Origin: PALSA-1296 sp037143335
GTDB lineage: Bacteria > Bacteroidota > Ignavibacteria > Palsa-1295
Direction of reading: 5' to 3'
Assembly (NCBI GenBank): GCA_037143335.1
Contig: JBAWZA010000004.1
Coordinates: 115,116 to 179,115 of the forward strand
DNA length: 64,000 nucleotides
Shown here in pieces: positions 35,828 to 45,079 of this stretch; positions within the stretch are counted from its first letter, which is position 1, and every line of letters begins with the position of its first letter. The position numbers and the translations under genes were made by a program. Below the pieces are notes generated by a model. It made no database searches. It saw only the letters and a program-made list of their open reading frames with translations, and was not told the DNA's origin.

Positions 35828-36649
35828 TTATTCCGCGTCTATGGTAAGTTGATCTGATGAGCCGGCGTGCGAGCCTGTCAATCGAACAGTATAGAACTGT
35901 CCCTCCAAAAAGTCGCGCAATCCATAATAAGAAATCGTTGGGTCGGTTTCGCTCCTGACGTAGATTGTATGCGGTCCTGCAGGCATAAGCATATAGTTGC
36001 GAATATCTTGATAATTTACATTATCTTTGAAGAAAGGAGGAGCGTTGACATCGTCAATGTGCATATTCACAGTTGCAACTGGTTGAGGCCAATCGCCTAA
36101 ACCATTGACGAGTCTGATGTAACACTTATTTTTCGGAGCAAGCATTGACCTGGTACTATCATCGGCAAACGTTGCGAAAAGTCGGTCGGGGTCGTTCGGA
36201 TCGTTCGTGCGGTAGATCGCAATGCTTGTCATTGAGAACGGCCGAAGTCGGGGAATGCCTACACTATCGAGTTTGGAAGAATCGGATTTGAAAAACCAAG
36301 TAGCGTAGAGAAAAAATGTGCTATCGGAAGGGATTGGATAAAACTGCTTTGTCATTGTCTGGTCAGCCTGACCAAAGTATTGCGCGTTCTGTGCATACGA
36401 ATTCCGAAACGTTATTGACGGCGTGAGCGGAAAATTATTTATGACTGAAAGAAATCGAACAAAAGCGGGACCGGGGATTGTATCATGGTGGATGACTGTA
36501 GCGGTATCGGTTTTCGAAACATAGTCAACTGTATGAGCGCAACCGTAGAACGACGACACGGAAATAATAAAAATAAGTAGCCCTATACCCCCAAGAGATA
36601 TGGCAGTATGAGCAGAGGTAACCGCGTGTTTGGTTAATTGTGCCTTCAT
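35828..36649 (-). CDS. DUF4397-type lipoprotein
   Basis: A 273-residue protein with a long N-terminal signal and a lipobox-like SFYGC (Cys37). Two DUF4397-like beta domains follow (AFVRFLSVINNFPLTPSITF; CYIRLVNGLGDWPQPVATVN), each with a late GPHTIYVR- or YYGLRDFLEGQFYTVRL-like strand. The domains are small beta sandwiches on bacterial surface proteins. Function is unknown. It converges with the upstream GT2 gene with a two-base gap. Confidence 0.75.
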   Translation of the reverse strand: MKAQLTKHAVTSAHTAISLGGIGLLIFIISVSSFYGCAHTVDYVSKTDTATVIHHDTIPGPAFVRFLSVINNFPLTPSITFRNSYAQNAQYFGQADQTMTKQFYPIPSDSTFFLYATWFFKSDSSKLDSVGIPRLRPFSMTSIAIYRTNDPNDPDRLFATFADDSTRSMLAPKNKCYIRLVNGLGDWPQPVATVNMHIDDVNAPPFFKDNVNYQDIRNYMLMPAGPHTIYVRSETDPTISYYGLRDFLEGQFYTVRLTGSHAGSSDQLTIDAE

Positions 36650-36762
36650 TTCACTTACAAAGATACAAAATAAATCTCACTTAGGTGCCAAAAAGTGGGG
36701 GCAGGTGGGAAATGAATTGCCACATTTATTTTGTTATCAATCCTGTTAATTAACACGTCACT

Positions 36763-38310
36763 ATGCCCGGAAAGTTACGGAAATCCAATTTCCAAACCAG
36801 CTCTGATATTCCAATCGAACGGATTTACGGTCCGGCTGAAGCAGGGAAGTACCCATACACACGCGGCATTTATGATGAAATGTACCGCTCCCGACTCTGG
36901 ACGATGCGCCAGTATGCAGGCTTTGGTTCGGCAGCTGAGTCCAACCAAAGGTACAAGTATCTCCTCGCCAGCGGGACAACTGGACTCTCGGTGGCATTCG
37001 ATCTTCCAACACAAATCGGGTATGATTCTGATCATTCACTTGCTGAGGGTGAAGTCGGAAAAGTTGGAGTACCAATTGATTCGTTAGACGATTTCGATAT
37101 ATTATTCGACGGTATCGAACTTGGGAATATTTCTACTTCAATGACGATCAACGCTACAGCCTCAATCCTACTTGCATTGTATGTTGCGAAAGCAAAAAAA
37201 CAAGGTGCAGATTTATTGAAGCTCTCAGGTACCATCCAAAATGATATTCTGAAAGAATATGCCGCTCGGGGGACATACATTTATCCGCCGAATGCTTCGA
37301 TGCGAATCGTAACCGATATTTTTGCATGGTGCGCTTCTGAATTACCATCATGGAACACGATCTCAATTTCAGGTTATCACATTCGTGAGGCAGGGGCGAC
37401 GGCTGTTGAGGAAATTGCATTCACACTATCGAATGGAATTGCTTATGTCGAAGCAGCACTCAAGGCAGGATTAGCAGTGGATAACTTTGCACCGAGGCTT
37501 TCATTTTTTTTTAATGCGCATATAAATTTTTTTGAAGAGGTTGCAAAGTTTCGGGCAGCTCGCACCCTGTGGGCGGAAATCATGAGTACAAGGTTTGGGG
37601 CTAAGAAAGCTGAATCATTAAAATTACGATTCCACTCCCAGACAGCAGGGTCAACGCTTACAGCACAGCAAATAGAAAATAATATCGTACGCACGACTAT
37701 CGAGGCGATGGCTGCGGCATTAGGTGGGACGCAATCTCTTCATACAAATGGAAAGGACGAAGCATTGGCACTGCCAACGAAGGAGTCGGCGCGGACGGCG
37801 CTCAGAACTCAGCAAATTGTTGCGTTTGAATCAGGTATCGCAGATACTGTTGACCCACTCGCTGGAAGTTATTACGTTGAGGAGCTGACATCACAGCTCC
37901 TAAATCGATCGAAGGCACTAATTGAGAAAATCGATTCACTTGGTGGTTCTGTTAAAGCTCTCGAAGCAGGATTCATCCAGTCTCAGATCGCCGATAGTGC
38001 GTATGAGTATCAAAAGAAAGTAGAATCGAAACAGGAAATAGTTGTGGGTGTGAATGACTTCATTGAGGAGGAGTCTGGCGTTCTCCCTACTCTAAAAATA
38101 GATCCATCGCTCGAGCGTGATCAGATCGAGCGAGTCAGAGCATTCCGCTCGAAAAGAAATTCTGCCGAGGCAACTGCGGCAATACTGAAAGTGGAAGAAA
38201 TAGCGCGATCAGGCGAAAACCTCATGCCTCATATTCTGAATGCCATTGAACGGAAAGCAACCCTCGGGGAGATAAGTGATGCAATGCGGAAGGTATTTGG
38301 AGAATTTTAG
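36763..38310 (+). CDS. Methylmalonyl-CoA mutase-type catalytic subunit
   Basis: A 515-residue protein matching the substrate-binding barrel of acyl-CoA mutases. It has YPYTRGIYDEMYRSRLWTMR with a Tyr at 41 in the position of the conserved active-site Tyr. SGTTGLSVAFDLPTQIGYDS, YPPNASMRIV and HSQTAGSTLTAQQIENNIV follow, and LGGTQSLHTNGKDEALALPT completes the pattern. The Tyr and Arg pair favour methylmalonyl-CoA over isobutyryl-CoA, but this is a reading by eye. The cobalamin-binding domain is absent, so a separate small subunit is needed; it is not in the window. Confidence 0.92.
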   Translation: MPGKLRKSNFQTSSDIPIERIYGPAEAGKYPYTRGIYDEMYRSRLWTMRQYAGFGSAAESNQRYKYLLASGTTGLSVAFDLPTQIGYDSDHSLAEGEVGKVGVPIDSLDDFDILFDGIELGNISTSMTINATASILLALYVAKAKKQGADLLKLSGTIQNDILKEYAARGTYIYPPNASMRIVTDIFAWCASELPSWNTISISGYHIREAGATAVEEIAFTLSNGIAYVEAALKAGLAVDNFAPRLSFFFNAHINFFEEVAKFRAARTLWAEIMSTRFGAKKAESLKLRFHSQTAGSTLTAQQIENNIVRTTIEAMAAALGGTQSLHTNGKDEALALPTKESARTALRTQQIVAFESGIADTVDPLAGSYYVEELTSQLLNRSKALIEKIDSLGGSVKALEAGFIQSQIADSAYEYQKKVESKQEIVVGVNDFIEEESGVLPTLKIDPSLERDQIERVRAFRSKRNSAEATAAILKVEEIARSGENLMPHILNAIERKATLGEISDAMRKVFGEF

Positions 38311-38449
38311 ATGAGGGTAATTTCATTATGCTTAATTCTTTCGTCCTTTCTGACATGATCAAACCCTTCCGTTATTAAGGTTCGCATTGTACAACCTTTT
38401 GCACAAAGAATTGTTGTTAGTTCGTTGTTGTAACAACCCTACAGAGCTT

Positions 38450-40606
38450 ATGAAAAAGAGATTAGCTTGTGTTCTATTCCTATCGGTGTTTGCGTCATAC
38501 GCTTATGGCCAGCTGAACGTGTGGCGTTGGCAGAATCCGGTCCCCGTTGGTAACTACCTTCGTGCGGTGCAGATGCTCTCCTCATCAACAGTCTATGCTT
38601 GCGGTGATAATGCAACATTCATGCGATCGGTTGATGGCGGAAATACCTGGGACATCCATAGCTCATTGCTCAAACTCACAACTAATTTTTATACGATTAG
38701 TTTTCTGAATGCACAATACGGTTTTTGTGCCGGCGATTCAGGCAAAGTACTTCGGACTACCGATGGTGGCACCAACTGGAGCCTAACTTCACCTAATGTG
38801 AAGACAAAGATTAACGGCATCTTGGCTTTAGATGAGAACATCGTGGTATGCGTAACGCATCAAGGGACGATTTTCCGCTCCGTTGATAAGGGCGATACAT
38901 GGGTGCAAATCGGTCTTGAAGGAGTACCCGAACTGCTGAGCATTCGTATGACAAGCCCAACACTTTCGACAATCGTAGGAGTGAACGGTACGTTCATTCG
39001 TTCGACAGATAAATGGGCTTCCGCCGAAACTCTGCCTGTCAAAGTTTCGGGAAAGCAAATCGCGAATAATTTTTTCTGTTGCAACTTTGCCGATAATAAT
39101 AACGGTACTATCATTGGTGAAAATGGAATTATCCTCCGTACAACTGACGGCGGTGGCAACTGGGTTTTTCAAGGCTTGCCTGATAGTCTTCAGGTTACAG
39201 CAACGCTGAACGTAATCGCTGGTAGCGATCCGAACATCTTAGCGATTGTCGGAGAACATGCTGCACTCCTCTATACAGTTGATGGCGGGACGACTTGGCA
39301 TAATAGTTCGCCCCTTGGTACACTTGACGCAATCAAGGGTTTATCGTTTTCCGATAAGTTAACAGCGACAGCGGTTGGCAGAAATGGTTTGGTAATTCAC
39401 ACCAGTGATGGCGGAGCAACATGGGCATTCCAACCTCATATACCCTACACGCAAATCCTCCATTCAATTGCATTTCCACGAGGCGACACGTCATTGGGAA
39501 TTGCAGTTGGGAATAATGGCACAATTATGCGTACACCGGATGGCGGAAAAAATTGGTCTGTCATTGAATCAGGGGTGGATGCAATGCTAAACGGTGTTGC
39601 CTTCGCCGATAAACAAAATGTTTTTGCCGTTGGTGAGTATGGCACGATCATCAAATCAACGAATGCAGGGATGTCGTGGGTAAGGCAGACCAGTCCCACC
39701 AGCCAAATCTTGAACTCTATAAGCTTTGCAACTCCCTCTGCAGGAATTATCGTCGGCGATGGGGCAACGATTCTAACTACGGCTTCGGGTGGTGTCTCAT
39801 GGACGAACAGGTGGACGGATCCGCCGACAACGGATTATTTCACGGGCGTCAGCTATCCTGATTCAGTCCATGCCTTCCTTTGCGGAAGAGCATCGATCTA
39901 TAAAACCATTGATGGAGGTGTGAACTGGTTTTTGGCTCCGGGGGGAGCGTATAGCCGAGGCACTGCGATCTCTTTCGCCGATAGCTTGCACGGAGGTTTC
40001 TGCAACTCTGATAAATATGCGATTGGCTACACAAGATCCACCAACGATGGTGGAGTTACGTTCGATTCTGTCTATCCTGATCCTGCCGGACGTTCGATAC
40101 TCGGGATTTGTTATAGTGACCGTCAACATGCTACAGTCGTCGGAGCTTTCGGCAATATCTATCACTCCATCAATAACGGAGCCGATTGGATTACCCAACC
40201 GTCAAACACATTAAACACTCTGAACGCTGTGGCGTTTGGGACGGTAAGTGCTGGAACTGCCGTCGGCATTCGCGGTAACATTATGCGAATAACGAGCGAC
40301 GACAAACTTGCTGTTCCAGTTACAGGTGCTGTCGCTCCGGATCAACCAGTAATTGAATCAGTCTATCCGAACCCGTTATCAGCACAAACCACTATCAGAT
40401 GTATATTGCCGCAAAGTGGATTTACCTCACTCGATGCATACTCGATTGACGGTAAACATGTTGCGAATATCAGGAGTGGCTATCTCAGTGGTGGGCAGCA
40501 TGAATTCAACTGGAGTGCTGGCAACGTGGCGGAGGGTACGTATATCATCGAACTTGTACTTAGTGACAAGCTCCGCACCGTCACACAAGTTGTCATTAGA
40601 AAATAA
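38450..40606 (+). CDS. T9SS-secreted YCF48/BNR-repeat protein (1)
   Basis: A 718-residue protein with signal peptide MKKRLACVLFLSVFASYAYG|Q. About twelve repeats of a short beta-propeller blade follow, with signatures such as RSVDGGNTWDIHS, RTTDGGTNWSLTS and HTSDGGATWAFQP. These YCF48/BNR-like motifs form propeller domains. The C-terminus (about 75 residues, starting ESVYPNPLSAQTTIRC and ending with a short beta segment) is a type A sorting domain. This directs export through the type IX secretion system and surface attachment or release. Longer in-frame starts precede the signal peptide and are ignored. Confidence 0.9.
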   Translation: MKKRLACVLFLSVFASYAYGQLNVWRWQNPVPVGNYLRAVQMLSSSTVYACGDNATFMRSVDGGNTWDIHSSLLKLTTNFYTISFLNAQYGFCAGDSGKVLRTTDGGTNWSLTSPNVKTKINGILALDENIVVCVTHQGTIFRSVDKGDTWVQIGLEGVPELLSIRMTSPTLSTIVGVNGTFIRSTDKWASAETLPVKVSGKQIANNFFCCNFADNNNGTIIGENGIILRTTDGGGNWVFQGLPDSLQVTATLNVIAGSDPNILAIVGEHAALLYTVDGGTTWHNSSPLGTLDAIKGLSFSDKLTATAVGRNGLVIHTSDGGATWAFQPHIPYTQILHSIAFPRGDTSLGIAVGNNGTIMRTPDGGKNWSVIESGVDAMLNGVAFADKQNVFAVGEYGTIIKSTNAGMSWVRQTSPTSQILNSISFATPSAGIIVGDGATILTTASGGVSWTNRWTDPPTTDYFTGVSYPDSVHAFLCGRASIYKTIDGGVNWFLAPGGAYSRGTAISFADSLHGGFCNSDKYAIGYTRSTNDGGVTFDSVYPDPAGRSILGICYSDRQHATVVGAFGNIYHSINNGADWITQPSNTLNTLNAVAFGTVSAGTAVGIRGNIMRITSDDKLAVPVTGAVAPDQPVIESVYPNPLSAQTTIRCILPQSGFTSLDAYSIDGKHVANIRSGYLSGGQHEFNWSAGNVAEGTYIIELVLSDKLRTVTQVVIRK

Positions 40607-40631
40607 ACAAAAACAAAAGACACGAATACCA

Positions 40632-41198
40632 ATGAATCTGATTCTCTTCGGACCACCAGGCGTGGGTAAAGGCACACAGGCAGAGTATCTCCGCGAATTG
40701 TATAAACTTCATCATATCTCGACTGGTGATATACTACGCGCCGCCGTGAAAGCCGGTACAAGGCTTGGGCTAGAAGCAAAACGCTACATGGACGAAGGAG
40801 CATTAGTACCGGATCAAGTTATCATTGATATGGTCGAAGAAGTTTTAGTTGCAGATCAGAAGGAAGGTAAAGGATTCCTTCTCGACGGATTTCCGCGTAC
40901 GGAAGAACAAGCGAAAGCATTGGATGCTATCTTCGAGAAACTCGGCATTACCAATGTGAGTGTCGTATCACTACATGCACCAGAGGATGAACTCGTTACG
41001 AGATTAGTAAAGCGTGGCGTTGAATCTGGCAGGTCGGACGATACAGAAGAGACCATTAGAAAAAGGCTTGTCGTGTATCTTGAGCAGACAAGCCCCGTGC
41101 TCACATATTACAAGCAAGCCCGTAAAGTTGCTGACGTGAACGGACTTGGTGATATAGCAGAGATTACCTCGCGCATCAAATACGCACTGGGAATGTAA
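40632..41198 (+). CDS. adk: Adenylate kinase
   Basis: A 188-residue enzyme converting ATP and AMP to two ADP. It has P-loop GPPGVGKGT (residues 7-15) and HHISTGDILRAAVKAGT (AMP-binding). GFLLDGFPRTEEQAKAL and a short lid (RGVESGRSDDTEETIRKRL) follow. There is no zinc-type LID domain, so it belongs to the short type. A longer upstream frame is read-through of the T9SS gene, and the ATG at 40632 is the clear start. It ends directly against the convergent gene with no gap. Confidence 0.96.
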   Translation: MNLILFGPPGVGKGTQAEYLRELYKLHHISTGDILRAAVKAGTRLGLEAKRYMDEGALVPDQVIIDMVEEVLVADQKEGKGFLLDGFPRTEEQAKALDAIFEKLGITNVSVVSLHAPEDELVTRLVKRGVESGRSDDTEETIRKRLVVYLEQTSPVLTYYKQARKVADVNGLGDIAEITSRIKYALGM

Positions 41199-42935
41199 TT
41201 AGTGGCTGACGATCAATTCCGTGAGCGCAACTCGCTTACCTGCGATGATCTGCACAATGTAAGCACCAGAAGCGATACAGGAAAGATTGAATTTGAATCC
41301 TTCCGCAGGTGAGAGTCCGCCATCAACGGTGTGAATCATTCTTCCGAGATTATCAATAAATTTCAGAAGCACTGGTCCTGAATACTTGTGCGACGTGAGC
41401 GTTGCATACTCACTTGCTGGGTTTGGAGTCATGCGAAATTCAACATCGGATAGGCCCGTCACATTTCCCACTGCCGCTGTTGTACACGATGGATAGTTAC
41501 CGATTGAACCGCCACTCACACTCAAAGTCGCTCTGAGGCAACGGTCGGTCAGTGAGACAGAATCGAACGTCACCTGAGCGCAGCTTAACTCCAAAGGTGT
41601 CCAGACGAAATCCAAGTACCCGATAAGTGAATCAGGCGCAACAGGCATTTGAGAAGCATCCACATGCACCCGCGCTCGACCTTGCCATGATGTCGTTTCA
41701 TCGTCGAGGCGTTTGCCACTCGGAGTCTTCACATCCAAAAGATTCAGCAGATGAGAGGGGTAATGAACAATGAAATCAACTCCGCTCTGTTCTCCTTTCG
41801 CTATTGCGTATAACGGCAGACGGATGATGCTACCAATACTATCACTCACTCGTGCTATTGAATGAAGGCGGAGACTTACTTGTTGCGGAGGGATTGGCTT
41901 CACTAAGTGTCCACCTGAATTCATGGTCATCCAGATCACACCACCTTCATCGAGAGCAAAAATAATATTATCATTCATCGGCTCGATGGTTCGGGAATCA
42001 TCATCAAGTGTCGGACCGCCGATATTAATCCACGTCTCGCCTTTATCAGTTGAACGAAGTATGCCTTCGGTCGCTGTTGAAACAAAGAGGGAATTTGACG
42101 TTGTGGCTAATGCACCTGTATAGTATGGTACGATGTTTGGGATATGCGCACTCCACTTATGCCCAGCATCAGTGGAGATAAAAACTTCCGAAGTATTATC
42201 ATTGCTCGATGCCCAATCTTCGTTCAGAAGATAGAGTCGTTTCGCATCACATGAATCAACCGAAAGTGTATAAGAATCACCATCTATCAATGCAAGTGTA
42301 TCTTGTTTCCAGCTTTTGCCGAAATCGGTAGAAGAGTTTATCCAACCGCGCCCCGAGACAAGGTAGTTTTTCTGAGAGAAAACATATACGGTATGATCGG
42401 GGGCTATTGCCATTGAGGAGACAAAGGGTCCTAACGCTGTCTCATGCCAATCTGTGCCGCCATTAGTTGTTGTATAGCATACTCCGCGGTCGCTACCTGT
42501 TGCATGGATGATGTCAGCTGAGCCGTTAAAATGTACTTTCCAAAAATCTAAACCGCCACTGAGGAGTATTTGCTTCCATGTTGCTCCGCCATCAGTCGTC
42601 TTCATTATGCCTAAATCCGAAGTTGCGACTGCGCCTGTTAGGCTATCAAAAAAGTTTATATCGTGGATACGAGAAGTGCCAGCAAGATGAAGGCCGCTTT
42701 TAAGCCAGGTTTTACCCGTATCCTCGGAATAAATCAACGTGTTAACCCCAACCCATACAGAGTTGCCAGAAATAAAAACGGCTCCCCGACCACGTTGAGC
42801 ATCAGTATGGTTTGGATCGGTACCATTCTGATTAAAAAATCGGGAGCTTACTGTCCATTGCCCATAGACTATGTGTGCGGCGATAAGCTGCAAAATCACG
42901 AAGGCAAGAAGTGTATGCTTACGGAGAAGTTTCAT
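41199..42935 (-). CDS. T9SS-secreted BNR-repeat protein (2)
   Basis: A 578-residue protein with N-terminal signal (MKLLRKHTLLAFVILQLIAA then HIVYGQ). Sialidase/VPS10-like repeats of the form STDKGETWINIG and KTTDGGATWKQ occupy the first ~330 residues. An intermediate cohesin-like or Ig-like region follows, and a C-terminal type A sorting domain (FRMTPNPASEYATLTSHKYS...) closes it. This is the second secreted cargo protein of the type IX secretion system in the window. The substrate is not evident. Confidence 0.85.
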   Translation of the reverse strand: MKLLRKHTLLAFVILQLIAAHIVYGQWTVSSRFFNQNGTDPNHTDAQRGRGAVFISGNSVWVGVNTLIYSEDTGKTWLKSGLHLAGTSRIHDINFFDSLTGAVATSDLGIMKTTDGGATWKQILLSGGLDFWKVHFNGSADIIHATGSDRGVCYTTTNGGTDWHETALGPFVSSMAIAPDHTVYVFSQKNYLVSGRGWINSSTDFGKSWKQDTLALIDGDSYTLSVDSCDAKRLYLLNEDWASSNDNTSEVFISTDAGHKWSAHIPNIVPYYTGALATTSNSLFVSTATEGILRSTDKGETWINIGGPTLDDDSRTIEPMNDNIIFALDEGGVIWMTMNSGGHLVKPIPPQQVSLRLHSIARVSDSIGSIIRLPLYAIAKGEQSGVDFIVHYPSHLLNLLDVKTPSGKRLDDETTSWQGRARVHVDASQMPVAPDSLIGYLDFVWTPLELSCAQVTFDSVSLTDRCLRATLSVSGGSIGNYPSCTTAAVGNVTGLSDVEFRMTPNPASEYATLTSHKYSGPVLLKFIDNLGRMIHTVDGGLSPAEGFKFNLSCIASGAYIVQIIAGKRVALTELIVSH

Positions 42936-43054
42936 CCTAAAAGATAACAGAAATTAGAATGTGTAGTTCACCAAGATTTTATCCCGTTATGAGTACTATT
43001 TAGGTGCGGAGAGTTCGGCGAGGAAGAAGAACCGACCACTTTCTCCACTACTTA

Positions 43055-44008
43055 CTAATATAAACTTGCACCGTCTATCAGATCGGCACCTGAAGAATTT
43101 GTCCTGGCAAATTGAAAACCCTTTTGGAGTGCAAATGCTCCGGGTTCACCATATTTATTGAGTGCAAGAAAAGCAACTTGGAAATCCTTGCTGTCACGTT
43201 GTTTTTTTGAAATCCTGCGGATGGCTTCTTCACAAGCCTCACGGGGTGTTCTGCCTTGTCGCATCAACTCGACAACAGTGTGAGTTCCAGCAATTTTAAC
43301 TACGGCTTCGCCCTTGCCAGTTGCACAGGCTGCACCAACTTCGTTATCTACAAAAAGTCCGGCTCCTATGATTGGCGAGTCGCCAACTCTACCGTGATAC
43401 TTCCATCCCAATCCGCTCGTTGTACAAGCACCGGAGAGATTTCCATTCGAGTCTATCGCGAGTATCCCGATCGTATCATGCCAAGGGAGTGGAGTATAGT
43501 GATTATTGGCTTTCCATTTCTCCCAAGCTTTTTTTGAATCCTCTGTGAGTAAATTCTCTTTGGTAAATCCTTGGCTGAGTGCAAATTGCAATGCACCAGC
43601 TCCAGCGAGTTGAACATGCGGCGTCCTCTCCATGACTGCCCGTGCAACCGAAACAGCATGAACAATATTCTCCAGATCCATCACCGCACCGCAGTCACCT
43701 TTTTCATCCATGATGCACGCATCAAGACTGACGATGCCATCACGATCAGGGAGTCCCCCCAATCCTACACTCTGATTTTTTGGATCAGCTTCGGGTACTC
43801 GCGCACCAGCCTCAACGGCATCAAGCGCCCTTCCGCCAGCTGATAAAATTTTCCATGCCGCTACATTGGCTTCCATTCCGAAATTCCAAGTGGATACGAC
43901 GACTGGTTTTGCTCCAGAAGGACTCAATGCCTTCGAAAGTTTTGGTAGAGAAATTGCAACGCCGGATATGCCGACAGCCCTTAAAAGATCGCGACGTGAA
44001 AGTTTCAT
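43055..44008 (-). CDS. Glycosylasparaginase-like Ntn hydrolase (isoaspartyl peptidase/asparaginase 2 family)
   Basis: A 317-residue protein with a twin-arginine signal (SRRDLLRAVGISG). The Ntn-hydrolase core has HDTIGILAIDSNGNLSGACT, in which Thr179 would become the new N-terminal nucleophile after self-cleavage. GRVGDSPIIGAGLFVDNEVG and TGKGEAVVK complete the active site. It removes glycan-linked or isoaspartyl asparagine. It is a different fold from the asparaginase near 12.3-13.4 kb. The start overlaps the SPFH gene stop by one base. Confidence 0.9.
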   Translation of the reverse strand: MKLSRRDLLRAVGISGVAISLPKLSKALSPSGAKPVVVSTWNFGMEANVAAWKILSAGGRALDAVEAGARVPEADPKNQSVGLGGLPDRDGIVSLDACIMDEKGDCGAVMDLENIVHAVSVARAVMERTPHVQLAGAGALQFALSQGFTKENLLTEDSKKAWEKWKANNHYTPLPWHDTIGILAIDSNGNLSGACTTSGLGWKYHGRVGDSPIIGAGLFVDNEVGAACATGKGEAVVKIAGTHTVVELMRQGRTPREACEEAIRRISKKQRDSKDFQVAFLALNKYGEPGAFALQKGFQFARTNSSGADLIDGASLY

Positions 44009-44946
44009 TATTTTTCCCCTCCACCCAAGACAAGTGGCAATCCGTTCTTCGGATTTCCGATGACAACAATTTTCGCGTTCGGAGACTCGGCGAGTTTTTG
44101 CGTCGCTTCGATTCCTTTTAGTTCAAGAATTTCTTTTGTGAGTCCTTGGGCAACAATTCGTTGAAAATCTTGAATACCTTGCGCCTCAATCCGCTTTCTA
44201 TCCGCTTCTTGCTTTTCTTTTTGCAGGACGAATTCCATCTTCTGCGCATCTTGCTGTGCCGAGATTTTCGTATTGATTGATTGCTGGACTGAGGCTGGAA
44301 GTGATACATCACGCAAGAGTACCCCCTCAAGTACCAACCCGCGTTTCTTAAAACTATTATCTAAGAATGCAGTGACCTTCGTGACGAAATCCTCACGTTT
44401 GATCGAGTAGAGATCAGTGCTAACGTAATTAACTGCTTTATCGCGAAGTGCCGAGCGAATTTCTGGGCGCACAATCTTCTCCGTGTAATCTTCGCCAATC
44501 GTGCGATAGACCATTGGTGCCGCAGTGGGGAGTAATCTGTATTGAACAGTGATTTCTAATTTCAGAGTCAGACCATCACTTGTCAAGACTTCAATCGCAT
44601 CATCCCCTTTCACTTGTCCTTCTGCATGAGTCGCACTCATGGTATAAGCCTGAGTCCGCACATCCATCATTCGAATTTCGTAGAGAGGATTAATGATATG
44701 GAATCCATTCTCGAGTCCATCAGCCTCTACCTGTCCGAAGAGAACTTGCACGCCTTCGCTACCGGCAGGAACGACAGTTGAGGTTGCAAGAATCAAGAAG
44801 AGCAATGTTAGTACGCCAGAGACTGCGAAAATAATCCCATATATCCGATGATTGTCAACACGCGTGTTGGCAGTCGGAGATGTCCGAGCGCGAGTGATAA
44901 AGCTGGCGATGGTAATAATCAGGAAGAGTACAAATCCAGTGAGCAT
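44008..44946 (-). CDS. SPFH/Band 7 (prohibitin-like) membrane protein
   Basis: A 312-residue protein with two N-terminal hydrophobic segments (about residues 1-18 and 34-56). A prohibitin-like domain follows (VPAGSEGVQVLFGQVEADGL; IRMMDVRTQAYTMSA; EITVQYRLLP). A Glu/Lys-rich coiled coil (QDAQKMEFVLQKEKQEADRK) closes the protein. Such proteins assemble into ring-like membrane microdomains and often partner with proteases. It directly precedes the glycosylasparaginase-like gene in an operon. Confidence 0.92.
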   Translation of the reverse strand: MLTGFVLFLIITIASFITRARTSPTANTRVDNHRIYGIIFAVSGVLTLLFLILATSTVVPAGSEGVQVLFGQVEADGLENGFHIINPLYEIRMMDVRTQAYTMSATHAEGQVKGDDAIEVLTSDGLTLKLEITVQYRLLPTAAPMVYRTIGEDYTEKIVRPEIRSALRDKAVNYVSTDLYSIKREDFVTKVTAFLDNSFKKRGLVLEGVLLRDVSLPASVQQSINTKISAQQDAQKMEFVLQKEKQEADRKRIEAQGIQDFQRIVAQGLTKEILELKGIEATQKLAESPNAKIVVIGNPKNGLPLVLGGGEK

Positions 44947-45079
44947 AGTGGTTCAGTGATATAGAATCCTCTATGAACAACGAAGATAGGGGTTTAGAGT
45001 CCGAAAAACAAATCTGAAGTTCTTATGAATTTATCCAACAATCGCAACTTTCCATCTCTTGTTGCGTTTTCAATAGTCT

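Noticed and set aside
12329..44008. Two asparaginase-type enzymes taken as a redundant pair
   Set aside because: They have unrelated folds (GGTIA type and Ntn type with a twin-arginine signal), so they are not duplicates and probably act in different compartments.
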